Assembly (NCBI GenBank): GCA_001592805.2
Contig: CP051142.1
Coordinates: 1,240,001 to 1,304,000, forward strand
DNA from: Peltaster fructicola
Taxonomy: Eukaryota > Ascomycota > Dothideomycetes
Length of the DNA: 64,000 bases
Reading direction: 5' to 3'
In this document: in pieces, positions 33,401-43,473 of the stretch
How positions within the stretch are numbered: the first letter of the stretch is position 1
Layout: each line of letters begins with the position of its first letter
Program-made: the position numbers and the translations under genes
The notes under the pieces: model-generated
Told to the model about the DNA's origin: nothing
Databases searched by the model: none
What the model saw: only the letters and a program-made list of their open reading frames with translations

Positions 33401-36400
33401 GCGAAGAGGTGAGCTGAAGTTGATCAAGATCTTCCAACAACAGATATTCAAGTTCTTCCTTGAAGGTGCTACATTGGCAGACACGTACAATGCAGTAGCA
33501 AAAGTCGCGAACAAGTGGCTGGACGTGCTGTATAGCCGTGGTTCGACACTTGCAGACGAGGAACTCATCGACCTGATTTGCGAGAACAAGAGCATGACGA
33601 AAACACTGGAAGAGTATGGACAGCAGAAGTCAACAGCTATCACAACTGCCAAGCGTCTGGCGGAGTTCTTGGGTGAGCAGATGATCAAGGACAAGGGTCT
33701 CAATTGCAAGTACATTGTTGCGTCGAGACCTCGAAATGCGCCAGTTACGGATCGTGCCATCCCAGTCGCCATCTTCTCAGCAGAGGACAGTGTCAGGAAG
33801 TTCTACCTGAGGAAGTGGATGAAAGAAGACCTTGGCGACCAGGTCGATCCTCGAGATGTTATCGACTGGAGCTACTACCTCGAGCGTCTGGGCTCGCAGA
33901 TCCAAAAGCTCATCACCATTCCAGCAGCATTACAAAAGGTTCGCAATCCTGTGCCCAGAGTGCCACATCCAGATTGGCTCGAGCGGCGTATACGTGCCAA
34001 GGACGATGTCTTTAAGCAACAGAAGATGACAGACATGTTTCAGAAGCGACCACTGGAGGAGCTTGACCCAAACAGACTCCCTGGCATACGACCTCGTGAT
34101 GACCTCGAGGACTTCGGCGCACTGCCTGTATCAAAGCTCAATCCTGGTATCGCGTCAAAGATCGTCTCACAGAAACGAAAGACGATGGATGAGGCGCCGC
34201 CAGTGTCTGTCAATCCGTACGACCGGCTTCCGAAGACCATGCCATCGATGCACGACGACTACCCAGGTTGGCTACAGTACCAAAAGCAGAAGTGGAAGAT
34301 TCAGAAAGAGGCACGAAAACGAAGACGACAGCTATTCGGCGACAAGCGTACAGATGCGACTGACGCAATCGGCACTTTCTTCCGTGCACAAGCAGAACTT
34401 GTGTACACTGCTGACTGGCAGGTACTTCAGCTTCGTGAGTCTGATACTCCTGGTGTGGTCAAGGCTTTCGTCCTCATCGACAAGAAGATACATCAGCTCA
34501 AAGTCATTGTACCACGACAAGTCTTCCTGAACCTCAAGGGCGATGAGTTGCCAGACGTGACAGTGGACGGCGTTCAGGCTGAGAAAGTCACCAACTGGAC
34601 ACTACCTAATGGCCACAACTCGAAGCATCTGTTCAAATTGACGATGACCGAAACGATCTACATGAAGGAACAAGCGAAGCTCAACATGCTGTTTTGCCAT
34701 CCTAGCGTTGAGGGAGTCTACGAGACTCAAGTGCCACTCAGTGTACGAGCCATGCTAGAGCTGGGTTGTACATGCACGTTCGATGAGACACAACGTGGTG
34801 TTCTAGGTCGAGGCCTCGAGCAAGGGTTCGAGCTGTCAACACTTCGAACCGTCAAGCCGAAGACACCATATATGAATAACGCCTCGATCTGCTACTTGTC
34901 CCTATACCATCTCAGTGCTGGCGATCGACAAATCTATGCACTCATCTCTTCGACAAAGTCGGAGGCGCAGATCATCGTGCTGAACAGGGCGAGAAGTGAT
35001 CAGAGCATGCCCAATGTCGATCGCATATATGAGGATCTATTCAAGCAGAAGATAGCAGAAGCTGGCGGGCAGCCTTGGCAGACGGCAGTTGACTATCAGG
35101 AAGCCATTCACTTCAAGACCGTGCAGGTCACAACGCAACGACGTGCTATACAGGAGATTACAGACGCTATGAAGAGAATGCAGAAGGATGAGACCAAGCC
35201 AGTCATGCTGGTGCTGCAATCCTCGAACTCGACATCGTTGCTTGCCTCTCTGCCACAGCTTCAGGAACTTCCGATGCTCGAATTGCAGCCGGACGAGAAC
35301 GACAAGCAACTCCCGCCTCTTGGCTGGCAGTCGTTCGTGGCCAAACGTCTTGTGAGCCACTACCTCGATCTTGGAATGTGGATCGAGCACTTGCTACAGT
35401 TCGCTAAGTACGGCAACGTCCCATTGTGCAACTTACGTAAGGATGATCCAAGATTCTTAATCGATATCGCATATGCACGGAGACTCCAGCGGGAGAGAAT
35501 CATTCTCTGGTGGTCGTCAGACGCACGACCTGATCATGCTGGTTATGAGAAAGACGAAGTCGGCAGCACGCTGGATGTCGTTGAGATGCCCAGCGTCAAC
35601 AACCCAGGCACTTACTCTTCCGTGTGTATCGACCTGTCTGTCAAGAACTTGGCCATCAACACGATCCTGTGCGCTGCGGTGCTGAATACTGCGGAGGGCG
35701 CTGATCCTATCGCAGTGTCTGGTGCAGGACAGGACGAGCTTGACGACACATCAGCTGGATTGCAATCCGAGAATGAGTTTACCGCAGCAGGCATCACTGC
35801 TTTGCGTGAAATGGTCAAAGCCTGGTGGCAAGAAGCATGTACCGGCGGCGCTGGTAGCACTATGGCAGATGTCATGGTTATGCACCTCGTGCGGTGGATT
35901 GAGAGTCCTGCGTCACATCTGTACGACCGCAACCTGCACTACTATGTGCAGATGATGTCACGCAAGGCATTACAGCAGCTCATGTCTGAGTTTAGGCGTG
36001 TCGGCTCTCACGTCGTCTTCGCCAGCGCTGGCAGACTCTTGCTTCAGACATCGAAGGCTGAAGTCGGCAATGCATATGCATACAGTCAATACATCATGAA
36101 GACCATCAGCACAAAGCCCGCTTTCCACTTCCTGGACCTCGCCATCACGGAGTACTGGGACTACCTCGTGTGGTATGATGAGTACAACTATGGTGGCAAA
36201 GGCTGTGTCGAGGTCGTCGAAGCCGAACATCAGAAGATCGACACCATCATGCACTGGCACCTGGCTTCGTTCCTGCCGACGATGCTGCAACCAAACTTCA
36301 ACGACTGGATTGTAGAGTACATCGAGATCATGCATCAGCGCAAACGACCGGTTGCGAATACACAAGATCGACCAACACAGCTGCCGATTCATGCTCTCCT

Positions 36401-37139
36401 ATTCGCAGTGGAGAAGGACGATCAGACGACTCCAGGAAACGTGTTGGAGAGCACACTGTCCAGACCACTGCAGAAACAGATCACAGGTCTGATAAAGCGT
36501 TATCGGACTGAGATGATGCACGAGGATCTTGCTTCAGACTGGGCATTCCCAAGCATGGCTGGCTCCCATCTGAAGCCCTCAAATCCGGTGCTGGAGCTGG
36601 TCAAGAGTATCATGCAGGTGCTCAGTCTGGACAAGACCATTTCTCTAGAAGCTCGTCTGCTCAGGAAAGAGCTGCTACAATTGTTCGACATCCGCGAATT
36701 CAGCAAAGACGGTACTTTCACGAACCCCAGCACAAGTTTGAGCATCAAGCAGTTGAGCTGTCCGGAGTGCTGCGTGCCTAGAGACATCGACCTGTGTAAG
36801 GATGGCGACCTGTTGCCGACTGACGGGCAGCAGATGTCCCTCACGATCAGATGTGACAACTGCGAGGCAGTCTTTGATCGGCTAAGCATCGAAGAGAGGC
36901 TGTTGGGAGATGTACAGAAGATGGCTGTGCAATGGTCGACACAAGACCTCATATGTGGGAAATGTCGACGCGTAAGAACGAACGATTTCATGGACCATTG
37001 TGCCTGCGCTGGAGACTGGATCGGGACGATGAAGAGGGAGACTGTTGCAGAGCAGCTCGAGGTTTTCTCTTCAGTCGCGGCGTTTTACGGTTTGAAGATG
37101 CTTGCGAGTGTCGTTGATGCAGGATTGAAGGCGTTATGA
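30456..37139 (+). CDS. POL2: DNA polymerase epsilon catalytic subunit
   Basis: Single exon of 2227 residues, the normal length for Pol2. The N-terminal exonuclease has Exo I 'FDIETTK' (about 283-289) and Exo II 'NGDFFDWPF'. The B-family polymerase core has 'DVASMYPNIMTTNR' (about 634), 'KVILNSFYGYVMRKG' (about 818) and 'ELDTDGIW' (about 868). A PIP-like 'QQKMTDMF' lies near 1190. The C-terminal half is the inactive second polymerase-like module. The end has two Cys clusters ('CPECCVPRDIDLC..CDNC' and 'CGKCRRVRTNDFMDHCAC') for zinc or Fe-S binding and subunit contact. Pol epsilon is the main leading-strand polymerase. All catalytic acids I can check are present. MCB-like elements upstream suggest S-phase expression. 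Confidence 0.97.
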   Translation: MPVRRKEGPRRFGKVSQLHTGTRNKVKTVDASTLRSTEVTAQSERLEATRLANRIDDAQGFERFEAGKRRIGWLCNMHSTAIEDSKVPGGRAAVDYYFIGDDGNTFKASVEYDPYFLLAVKKGKEPEVEEWVRRSFEGLVKTIERVEKEDLKMPNHLLGYRRTFLKLNFANVTDLLGVRKGIMPVAEKNKTKVNAMDVYAEVASANAGFNIDYEETDAGPTSIADASDYIVDIREYDVPYHVRVAIDMDIRIGRWYNVDAKHGKITLSCIEERLQRADPIVLAFDIETTKLPLKFPDAAIDQIMMISYMIDGQGFLITNREIVSEDIQDFDYTPKPEFEGPFIIFNEANEEAVLERFFACIKEARPNIIVTYNGDFFDWPFVEARASIHGIDMYMEIGFRKNSEDVYQSTHCAHMDAFAWVNRDSYLPQGSRGLKAVTVAKLGYDPDELDPELMTPYAAERPQVLAEYSVSDAVATYYLYMKYVHPFIFSLCTIIPLGPDDVLRKGTGTLCEMLLMVQAYQKEIVLPNKHVQPRESFWEGHLLESETYVGGHVESIEAGVFRSDIPCNFAVDPTAVDELLNDLDAALKFSITVEEKKSLDDVDNYEEVKAQIAERLNLLKETPHRNERPSIYHLDVASMYPNIMTTNRLQPDSMIDESVCAACDFNRPGKTCDRRMPWSWRGEFLPAKRDEYNMIRHALESERFPAKYANGLARAFTDLTLDEQAGLIKKRLTDYSKKIYHKIHDNKTIEREAIICQRENPFYVDTVKDFRDRRYDFKGKQKVWKGKTSDLEKAGASQAEIEEAKKMIVLFDSLQLAHKVILNSFYGYVMRKGSRWYSMEMAGVTCLTGAHIIQMARQLVERIGRPLELDTDGIWCILPATFPENFSFKLKSGKKLNISYPCVMLNHLVHAKFTNHQYQELVDPTTFRYETHSDNTIFFEVDGPYRAMILPTSKEEDKNLKKRYAVFNNDGSLAELKGFEVKRRGELKLIKIFQQQIFKFFLEGATLADTYNAVAKVANKWLDVLYSRGSTLADEELIDLICENKSMTKTLEEYGQQKSTAITTAKRLAEFLGEQMIKDKGLNCKYIVASRPRNAPVTDRAIPVAIFSAEDSVRKFYLRKWMKEDLGDQVDPRDVIDWSYYLERLGSQIQKLITIPAALQKVRNPVPRVPHPDWLERRIRAKDDVFKQQKMTDMFQKRPLEELDPNRLPGIRPRDDLEDFGALPVSKLNPGIASKIVSQKRKTMDEAPPVSVNPYDRLPKTMPSMHDDYPGWLQYQKQKWKIQKEARKRRRQLFGDKRTDATDAIGTFFRAQAELVYTADWQVLQLRESDTPGVVKAFVLIDKKIHQLKVIVPRQVFLNLKGDELPDVTVDGVQAEKVTNWTLPNGHNSKHLFKLTMTETIYMKEQAKLNMLFCHPSVEGVYETQVPLSVRAMLELGCTCTFDETQRGVLGRGLEQGFELSTLRTVKPKTPYMNNASICYLSLYHLSAGDRQIYALISSTKSEAQIIVLNRARSDQSMPNVDRIYEDLFKQKIAEAGGQPWQTAVDYQEAIHFKTVQVTTQRRAIQEITDAMKRMQKDETKPVMLVLQSSNSTSLLASLPQLQELPMLELQPDENDKQLPPLGWQSFVAKRLVSHYLDLGMWIEHLLQFAKYGNVPLCNLRKDDPRFLIDIAYARRLQRERIILWWSSDARPDHAGYEKDEVGSTLDVVEMPSVNNPGTYSSVCIDLSVKNLAINTILCAAVLNTAEGADPIAVSGAGQDELDDTSAGLQSENEFTAAGITALREMVKAWWQEACTGGAGSTMADVMVMHLVRWIESPASHLYDRNLHYYVQMMSRKALQQLMSEFRRVGSHVVFASAGRLLLQTSKAEVGNAYAYSQYIMKTISTKPAFHFLDLAITEYWDYLVWYDEYNYGGKGCVEVVEAEHQKIDTIMHWHLASFLPTMLQPNFNDWIVEYIEIMHQRKRPVANTQDRPTQLPIHALLFAVEKDDQTTPGNVLESTLSRPLQKQITGLIKRYRTEMMHEDLASDWAFPSMAGSHLKPSNPVLELVKSIMQVLSLDKTISLEARLLRKELLQLFDIREFSKDGTFTNPSTSLSIKQLSCPECCVPRDIDLCKDGDLLPTDGQQMSLTIRCDNCEAVFDRLSIEERLLGDVQKMAVQWSTQDLICGKCRRVRTNDFMDHCACAGDWIGTMKRETVAEQLEVFSSVAAFYGLKMLASVVDAGLKAL

Positions 37140-37592
37140 ACCAGATACGAGTAGCATTTTCTTTAGCATAGCGATGGCGCTTGGTGTACATAGGATGACT
37201 TCGTCTGGATGCCAGTTGCTGTATCTACCGCTTGTAGTATGTCATTGTCTGGATATAAGATGCAGAAACCTCCCATCACAAGCCAGGTACACTGAAGGAT
37301 AGGTTGAAGAACGTGCAAGACACCACACTAGTGCTGCTAGACGTGTCGCAGGGTCCTGAATGCGCGCAAAAAGCAATCGTCTGATGTGATTGGCGCCTGC
37401 ATGCGGCTTGTTTACTTTAGAGAGTCGGCGCCTGCGCCTGGCTCTGCCCCAGCTTTCATTATTGTCATTGTTTATCGATTCACCATAACAACGACATCAC
37501 ACAACGCGTCATACACCATCTTTACTCTCTTCGCACACTATAACGCTTTGGCCCAGGATCGCGTAAGCTTCGCGACTCTAAAGATACCAAAC
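37140..37592. other. Intergenic between POL2 and the SAP-like gene
   Basis: About 450 bases, same-strand neighbours. It holds the POL2 3' end and the next promoter. No further element is recognised. Confidence 0.4.
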
Positions 37593-38759
37593 ATGACTTC
37601 GTGGTTGAACAACCACAAGAAGGGCGAGCTGCTCGAGCTAGCTAGCACAGCTGGGTACCAAGCGTATGCACACCCCGACGTCCTTTGCGCGTCACCACCA
37701 GACTAATTGTCCCTTGCAGAGACGAGTCCCTCAAGAAAGCCGAGCTTGTGAGCAGCATTGACGACTACCTGCAGAAGAACGCGACCAGACTACACGGTCA
37801 AGATGCTTTCGAGCACTACTACTCGTCCAAGCGACCTCAGCGACCACGTCAGAGCATCGGCAATGTGACAAGCGATGTCGAGGAGGGTGCTAAGAGCGTG
37901 GTGCGCAAGACCGTGAAGAAGGCGACAAAGGTCAAGGCTGATCTGGAGTGAGGAGACCATTTCCAGCGCAGACGCGTTAATGCTAACGATGCACAGGAAC
38001 ACCGGTGCCAGCTTCCTCGCCTCACCAGGCAAGGTCCTCTCTGATGTTGCTTCAAGGATATCCTCGCCATTCGTTGCAGCAGCACGTACTCCAGCCGCTC
38101 GTCGCGCCACCAACCAGCTCACCAATCTCAATGCCAGTCTGCCAACATCACCGGCAGAGGTCACAGAAGAGATCGAGCGCGCCACGACCAAGTTCTACTC
38201 TGGCGCTGGTGATCTCTACTCAGTGTCTGGCATCCCAGAAACGGTCGAGTCAGTGCGCTCGTGGTGCTCCAGCGTCGTTGGTGTTCAGACAAGCATCCTC
38301 CTGCTTGAGGCATACAACTTGCGACAAGCCATTTTCCCATGGACGCTCGCCTTCGAGCTGCCAGGCGTGCCGGCGCTAGGACTTGACAGCATCCCAGTCT
38401 ACATGCCGGACCTCTTCTTGCTACTGCGCAGCAGCTTTTGGGGACCTAGCATCCTCTGGTTCATGACCAGCATCTTCGTCCCACTTGTCTTTGCGTACTT
38501 CTACAATCTGACTGTACACCCAGTCAAGCGCAATGGCGCACGAGTCCAGGCGCTCCGCTACCCATACGACCCGATGACTTATAACGTCGTGAAAGCGATC
38601 GCCACTTTGCTCGTCTATGGCGCTCACACTCCATCAAGCTACGTTGATCCCACCAGCGCCCGCGTTGTTGAGAACGCAATGGTCGGTGGCTACAGGGGTG
38701 TTATCACAGGCTGTGTGATCAGTGGCATTGCTGCCATTTGGGAGGCTACCCAGCGATGA
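37593..38759 (+). CDS. SAP-like membrane protein of unknown function
   Basis: Three exons, 37593-37663, 37720-37947 and 37997-38759, 353 residues. Introns have CTAAT and CTAAC branch sites. For intron 1 I chose the GTATGC donor (37664), since an earlier GTACCA in the same phase would drop three residues. The first 45 residues form a SAP/HeH-like helix pair ('KKGELLELASTAGYQ' joined to 'SLKKAELVSSIDDYL'). A basic low-complexity linker follows. The C-terminal half has about three or four membrane helices ('GPSILWFMTSIFVPLVFAYF', 'YNVVKAIATLLVYG', 'GVITGCVISGIAAIW'). The layout recalls inner nuclear membrane proteins that tether chromatin by a SAP/HeH domain, but I recognise no specific family. 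The nuclear-envelope role is only a guess. Confidence 0.75.
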
Positions 38760-39543
38760 GTATCGCGCTGATGACTGGCTCGACGTGTGTTGGGCATGTC
38801 GAGTGCTGTGATTGATTGGAAAGAGAAGGAGATACCAGATGACGCAGAACGATTTATACGATGTGTTTGTGCAGCCAGAAAGTCTATTGTTAACGAGCGG
38901 ATCTTAATGCAATGCTTTATTAACGCAAAGACTCGGTGTGCTTGTAAGTCCTGCCCGCCCATGAGTGTTGATGCGTGATGAGGACTGGTCTTGCAGCAAA
39001 CAACGTCAATCGCATGTTTCGTGCGTTTGACCCGCTCAGCCATCTGCAGAGCCTTCGTTGATGTGGGTATAGCACGCCTCAACCATCTCGTTGATGCCAG
39101 GAAACCGCCAGCCGATGGTGGTCGGTGTCAAAAGCCTCCGAGAAACACGTCGCTCTGAGCTGCACCTCATGGACGGTGAGATGAGGTCTATGCAGGTAGC
39201 GATCAGCACAGCCTACCAGTCGATGTGTTCTCATGCATGAGGCTTGACGGTGTTGCTGGAAGCAGTTCGCTGCTCGTACGAGAGAGGTTACATGTACACC
39301 ATCGCTGACGTCTGAATTTTGAGCCTCAAATCGGGATCATGACATCGCAAGTCGCTCGCGCGCTTTTCCGTTCCATCACTTTTCCCGAGCTACAAAGAAA
39401 TCACGCATCTAGCTCAAACAATACCGACAATCACAACCTTCTCCTTGACGAAACCTGCCAGTCCGCGCATCAGCTCACCCATAGCCGGCAATTCTTGTAC
39501 ATATTCCGAAGCCGCATGCTGTGATTCCGATAGCAAAGCACCC
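38760..39543. other. Intergenic ahead of the mitochondrial carrier gene
   Basis: About 780 bases between same-strand genes. The carrier frame is open further upstream (from 39445) but lacks an ATG there. No repeats or RNA genes are seen. Confidence 0.4.
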
Positions 39544-40827
39544 ATGGTCCTGGCCTCTTCAACGAGCCAATCTCCTCTCTCAGACACAGACAATGGACGC
39601 AGCTCGACGTCGTTTATCAGTATGCAGGACGTGCGACGGCAGACAGAAGGACTTCAGCCGGATATGTCCATGCGAACTGATACGACAACGGTGATCGCAC
39701 CACCTTTCACAGACGACGAGCATGAGTCGTATCGACCACCCTATTTACACGCCATGTTGGCAGGAGGAATTGGAGGAACAATGGGCGATATGTTGATGCA
39801 TAGTTTGGACACAGTCAAGACGAGACAGCAAGGAGATCCGCATTTACCACCAAAATATACGAGCATGGGCAATACATACTACACCATCTGGCGACAAGAA
39901 GGGATACGAAAAGGCCTGTACGGCGGCGTTGCGCCGGCGTTCCTGGGCAGCTTCGCAGGGACTGTCATTTTCTTTGGCTGTTACGAATGGAGCAAGAGGA
40001 AAATGATAGACTACGGGTTGAATCCTTCTATGGCATATCTGGTATCTGGATTCTTCGCAGATCTGGCAGCAAGCCCTCTGTACGTCCCAACAGAAGTCAT
40101 CAAGACTCGTTTGCAGCTGCAAGGACGATACAACAATCCCTTCTTCTACTCTGGCTACAATTACCGCTCCACGAGGCACGCATTGAGGACGATAGTGAAC
40201 ACTGAGGGCATCAGGGAGCTTTTCAGTGGCTACAAGGCTACCTTGTTCCGCGATTTACCTTTCTCGGCACTGCAATTTATGTTCTACGAGCAAGAGCAGA
40301 AGATTGCCAAGCAGTGGGTTGGTCCAGGCAAGGACATCGGTCTGCCGCTAGAGATTCTGACCGGAGCAAGTGCAGGTGGCATGGCTGGAGTCATCACGTG
40401 CCCTATGGATGTCGTCAAGACACGTATACAGACCGAGCTGGACCCGGCAGTAGTCGCAGCAGTGCGGAGCAAGGCCGCCAAGAAAACCTCAATGGCATCG
40501 ACTACTGCTACACCCACTCTCCAGTCTAAAGTCACAGCCACGCCCACAACGATGGCAAACCCTCCTCTCCAACCAAAGCAGCACATCTCTACTTCTGGTG
40601 CAAGTACTGTTTTAAAGCACCATGGACAAGTCCCACTCAACACTGAATCGGTTGCTAAGGCCTTGGGAATAATCTATCGAACGGAAGGCATTGCAGGCAT
40701 GTTCAGGGGTGTAGGACCGAGAGCAGTATGGACAAGTGTGCAGAGTGGAACCATGCTCGTCTTGTACCAGACTCTGCTGAAATACTTTGATGAACATCCT
40801 CTTGTGAAAGGCGGCGACGCGATATAG
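39544..40827 (+). CDS. MME1: Mitochondrial carrier, Mme1 type (SLC25 family)
   Basis: 427 residues from the ATG at 39544. After a Ser/Thr-rich leader of about 70 residues come three carrier repeats with signatures 'HSLDTVKTRQQ', 'VPTEVIKTRLQLQG' and 'CPMDVVKTRIQTEL', and six membrane helices. The texts 'AGGIGGTMGDMLMHSLDTVK', 'NNPFFYSGYNYRSTRHAL' and 'GYKATLFRDLPFSALQFMFY' correspond closely to yeast Mme1 (YMR166C), reported as an inner-membrane magnesium exporter. The loop after the third signature is extended by about 60 Ala/Thr/Pro/Gln-rich residues before 'LGIIYRTEGIAGMFRGVGPR', longer than in yeast by my recollection. Transport substrate is inferred from the homologue. Confidence 0.88.
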   Translation: MVLASSTSQSPLSDTDNGRSSTSFISMQDVRRQTEGLQPDMSMRTDTTTVIAPPFTDDEHESYRPPYLHAMLAGGIGGTMGDMLMHSLDTVKTRQQGDPHLPPKYTSMGNTYYTIWRQEGIRKGLYGGVAPAFLGSFAGTVIFFGCYEWSKRKMIDYGLNPSMAYLVSGFFADLAASPLYVPTEVIKTRLQLQGRYNNPFFYSGYNYRSTRHALRTIVNTEGIRELFSGYKATLFRDLPFSALQFMFYEQEQKIAKQWVGPGKDIGLPLEILTGASAGGMAGVITCPMDVVKTRIQTELDPAVVAAVRSKAAKKTSMASTTATPTLQSKVTATPTTMANPPLQPKQHISTSGASTVLKHHGQVPLNTESVAKALGIIYRTEGIAGMFRGVGPRAVWTSVQSGTMLVLYQTLLKYFDEHPLVKGGDAI

Positions 40828-41169
40828 AATCGACATATGTGTCACGAGGCAGCAGCTGCTGCGTTGGACGATTCATATACTTATGAAAGCATGCCGCTTG
40901 TGCTTTTGTCTATAGACTGTACTATACTCTTACATCCTGTATGCTACGATGACCTTGGCTTGGCAGTGAGTATTGAACTGGCGTGAGCTGCTTCTACGTA
41001 GCTCTCTTCTTGCCGGCCGATCATGTATAGTCCTTACTGCTCAGGTGTGCCTATGCAGTCGATTCAATCAAGACTTCGAGAACATGTATGCCATAGCGCA
41101 TGTAGAATTAAGATGGAGTTTTGTACAACAATTTGTGCTGTGTACACAGGCGCACGGGAGCAGCACTGC
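40828..41169. other. Intergenic between the convergent carrier and unknown genes
   Basis: About 340 bases, 3' ends of both neighbours. Nothing distinctive. Confidence 0.35.
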
Positions 41170-43173
41170 TTAGCGGTTGATCTTGAAGATGGTCGTTGTT
41201 TTCTGACGATCGATGATCAGCTCAGGCTCACCCTTTGATGATTGGAGTGAGCTCGGTGCACTCATTCCACAAGATCGAAGGCGCTGTCTGATCTCTACTG
41301 CGCAAGGCCGATGAGGTGGATACACGAATACATTGTGGTACTCAACCAGGTTTGTACCATGCAAAGCTGAGAAGACTTGAGAGGTCACTCATTACTCACA
41401 GAGTGTCAATACGAGGACGGATTCCTCCAGCAGCTGTCAAACGAGTGTGAAAACGAGCCCTGGCGTTGATGTCCCAGCGAGCAATGTTGGCAGCTTCTGG
41501 CGGCAATTGAAGTCCATACTGTTGAACCACCGAAGGGATGTCTGTGACATACCAGTCGAGACGGGCATCTCTCACAGCAATCTCGATGGCTTGCGCGACG
41601 AGACCACGATCTTGTCCGAGCGGTGCATTGACAACGCCCTGGGCCAAGGTGACAAGGCGAGCATTATCGAGCGCAGTGATGTTTGTTCTGGGCCTCCAAA
41701 GACTTGCATCAGCAAGCTCGCGATGGTGCATAAGCGATGGATATCGCTGTCTTGTGAAGTTGGCCAGCCGGAAGAACTCTCGACCGCCCTGCAGGACCTG
41801 ATGGCGTACGGCTCCAGCACGACGGTGATGTTCGTCGCCACTCTGATGGCCACGCGCGAACAATTGTGCTGCACTGATATTATCAGTACTCCATTCGTTG
41901 CATATGAGGCGTATGATGGCAGCGGGCCATTGTGTGTGGTTCGGGAAGTATGCCAAGAGTTCGTATGCGCCGATGACCATCTCTGGTAGTGCAATACGGA
42001 CACTTGGTGCGTCCTCAAAGATCTTGCTGTAGGCTGCGCTGCCTTTCCCTTTCTTCTTTTCTCCTCCTCCTTCTTGGGTTGGCGCTTGGTGCCTCGAGGA
42101 TATGACTGGGAACTGAAGACGATGCCGCTAGTCCTCGCCTTGGTAGGCTGATCCGGGCTCTTTTTTATGGTACGATGTTGCGCAGGCTCTTCATGCTCGA
42201 CGTTATTGTACTTAGCATTAGCGTCTTCGGTCTCCTCCACTTTCACTATGGCATGTGATAAATTGCGCAGCCCCGGGGCGCCACGTCCGTTGTGTTGGGC
42301 TCCAAATGCAGATGTAGTGGCAGTGTCTACCGTAGGGCGCTCGTGCGTGGCGCTGGAAGGTTCCCTGCGGAAGCTCTGTACGGCCTGATGGTGATTTCGA
42401 GGTACCAGGTTACTCATACCTGGTGGACCTCGAGGCGACGGAAACGGGCCATGCGCAATGCTTGATGTCGCAACGAGACGAGGCCCGCCGTACCGTTGAT
42501 CTGTGCTTGCATGCAGTGATCGATGTGCACGGCTTGTATGTGCTGGAAGAGCTTGAGTGGTAAGTTGGGAATTGAAGGCACGCTGCTCCTGGCTCAAATA
42601 AGTTGGTGGCACCCAGATACGATGCTCAGTGCTTGTTACGATAGCGTTTGCAACTGGCAAACCTGTGTTCGAGCTGTGCCTTGTGACAGCGACGTTGCCT
42701 CTTGCTGTGCTAACATGTGAGCGTTGCTCTGCGCCCACTCCATAGTAGTCCCGCATGGGCGGAGACATGGACCTGTATAGCTCGTTGATCAGAGAGCGAT
42801 CTTCATTTTCTTGTACTGGGTGAGAAGGCGGTTCAGCAGCTGGATACGGGGTACTGTGGTCATTTAGTGTTCTGTTATGGCCATGCAAAGCCCACTCTTG
42901 CATAGACTCGTCTTGTGTACTGCTGAAGTGTCGAAGTCTAGAGCTATAACCAGCTGCGATGAGCGTAGGTGTCCTCGTGGGAGTCGAGGAGAGCGTACTA
43001 TTCCGAGAGGTTGCTGCCGTGCTATCGAAGGTAGTGGTTTGATTCGAGGGTGTCGCACGATCGCTATGAGTGCTTGAAAGGTTGTCGAGGCGAGTTGTAT
43101 GGGTTTCAGTGGGTGCTACACCTTGTGCAGCACATTTGTCAGGCAAAGCCTTGTGTGAATGATTGTTCGACAT
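41170..43173 (-). CDS. Unknown Ser/Thr/Pro-rich protein, exon structure unresolved
   Basis: I do not recognise the family. A long first frame (ATG at 43173) runs about 360 residues of low-complexity Ser/Thr/His/Pro-rich sequence and ends in a basic patch ('RGTKRQPKKEEEKRRKGK') suggesting a nuclear protein. Coding then moves to another frame ('YSKIFEDAPSVRIALPEMVI' through 'QQYGLQLPPEAANIARWDIN'), which looks more globular and helical. The switch lies between about 42030 and 42170. A possible intron is about 42168-42103 (GTACCA..CCCAG). At 41400 a strong GTGAGT donor replaces the stop, and a last exon likely ends at 41170 with 'EPELIIDRQKTTTIFKINR'; the acceptor was not fixed. Gene existence is fairly sure, exact exons are not. 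Confidence 0.55.
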
Positions 43174-43473
43174 TATTGTGAACGCGCCCTGGTCTTGCTG
43201 TATGCTCGCGTACTCACACTCGGAAAGACTTCCTGCAGTAGAATGGCTGTGCTACCACGACGTAGTGCAGGAAGGTTATGTTTATTGTTGTGTGAGGATT
43301 CGCTTTGTGCAAAGCAAGCGTTCCAATGTCTTTCAATATCACATTGCTACCAAGTCAATCCGCATTAGCTTCACCCGGGCCGTGTCTCGAAATGATGTGA
43401 TCAAACATGCAGAAGTAGATGCCTGGCTTGCGTCCACTGCGCTAGACTTCAACTGAGATACGAAGGAGATCAC
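43174..43473. other. Intergenic between EMW1 and the unknown Ser/Thr-rich gene
   Basis: 300 bases, minus-strand neighbours. No gene or element is recognised. Confidence 0.35.
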
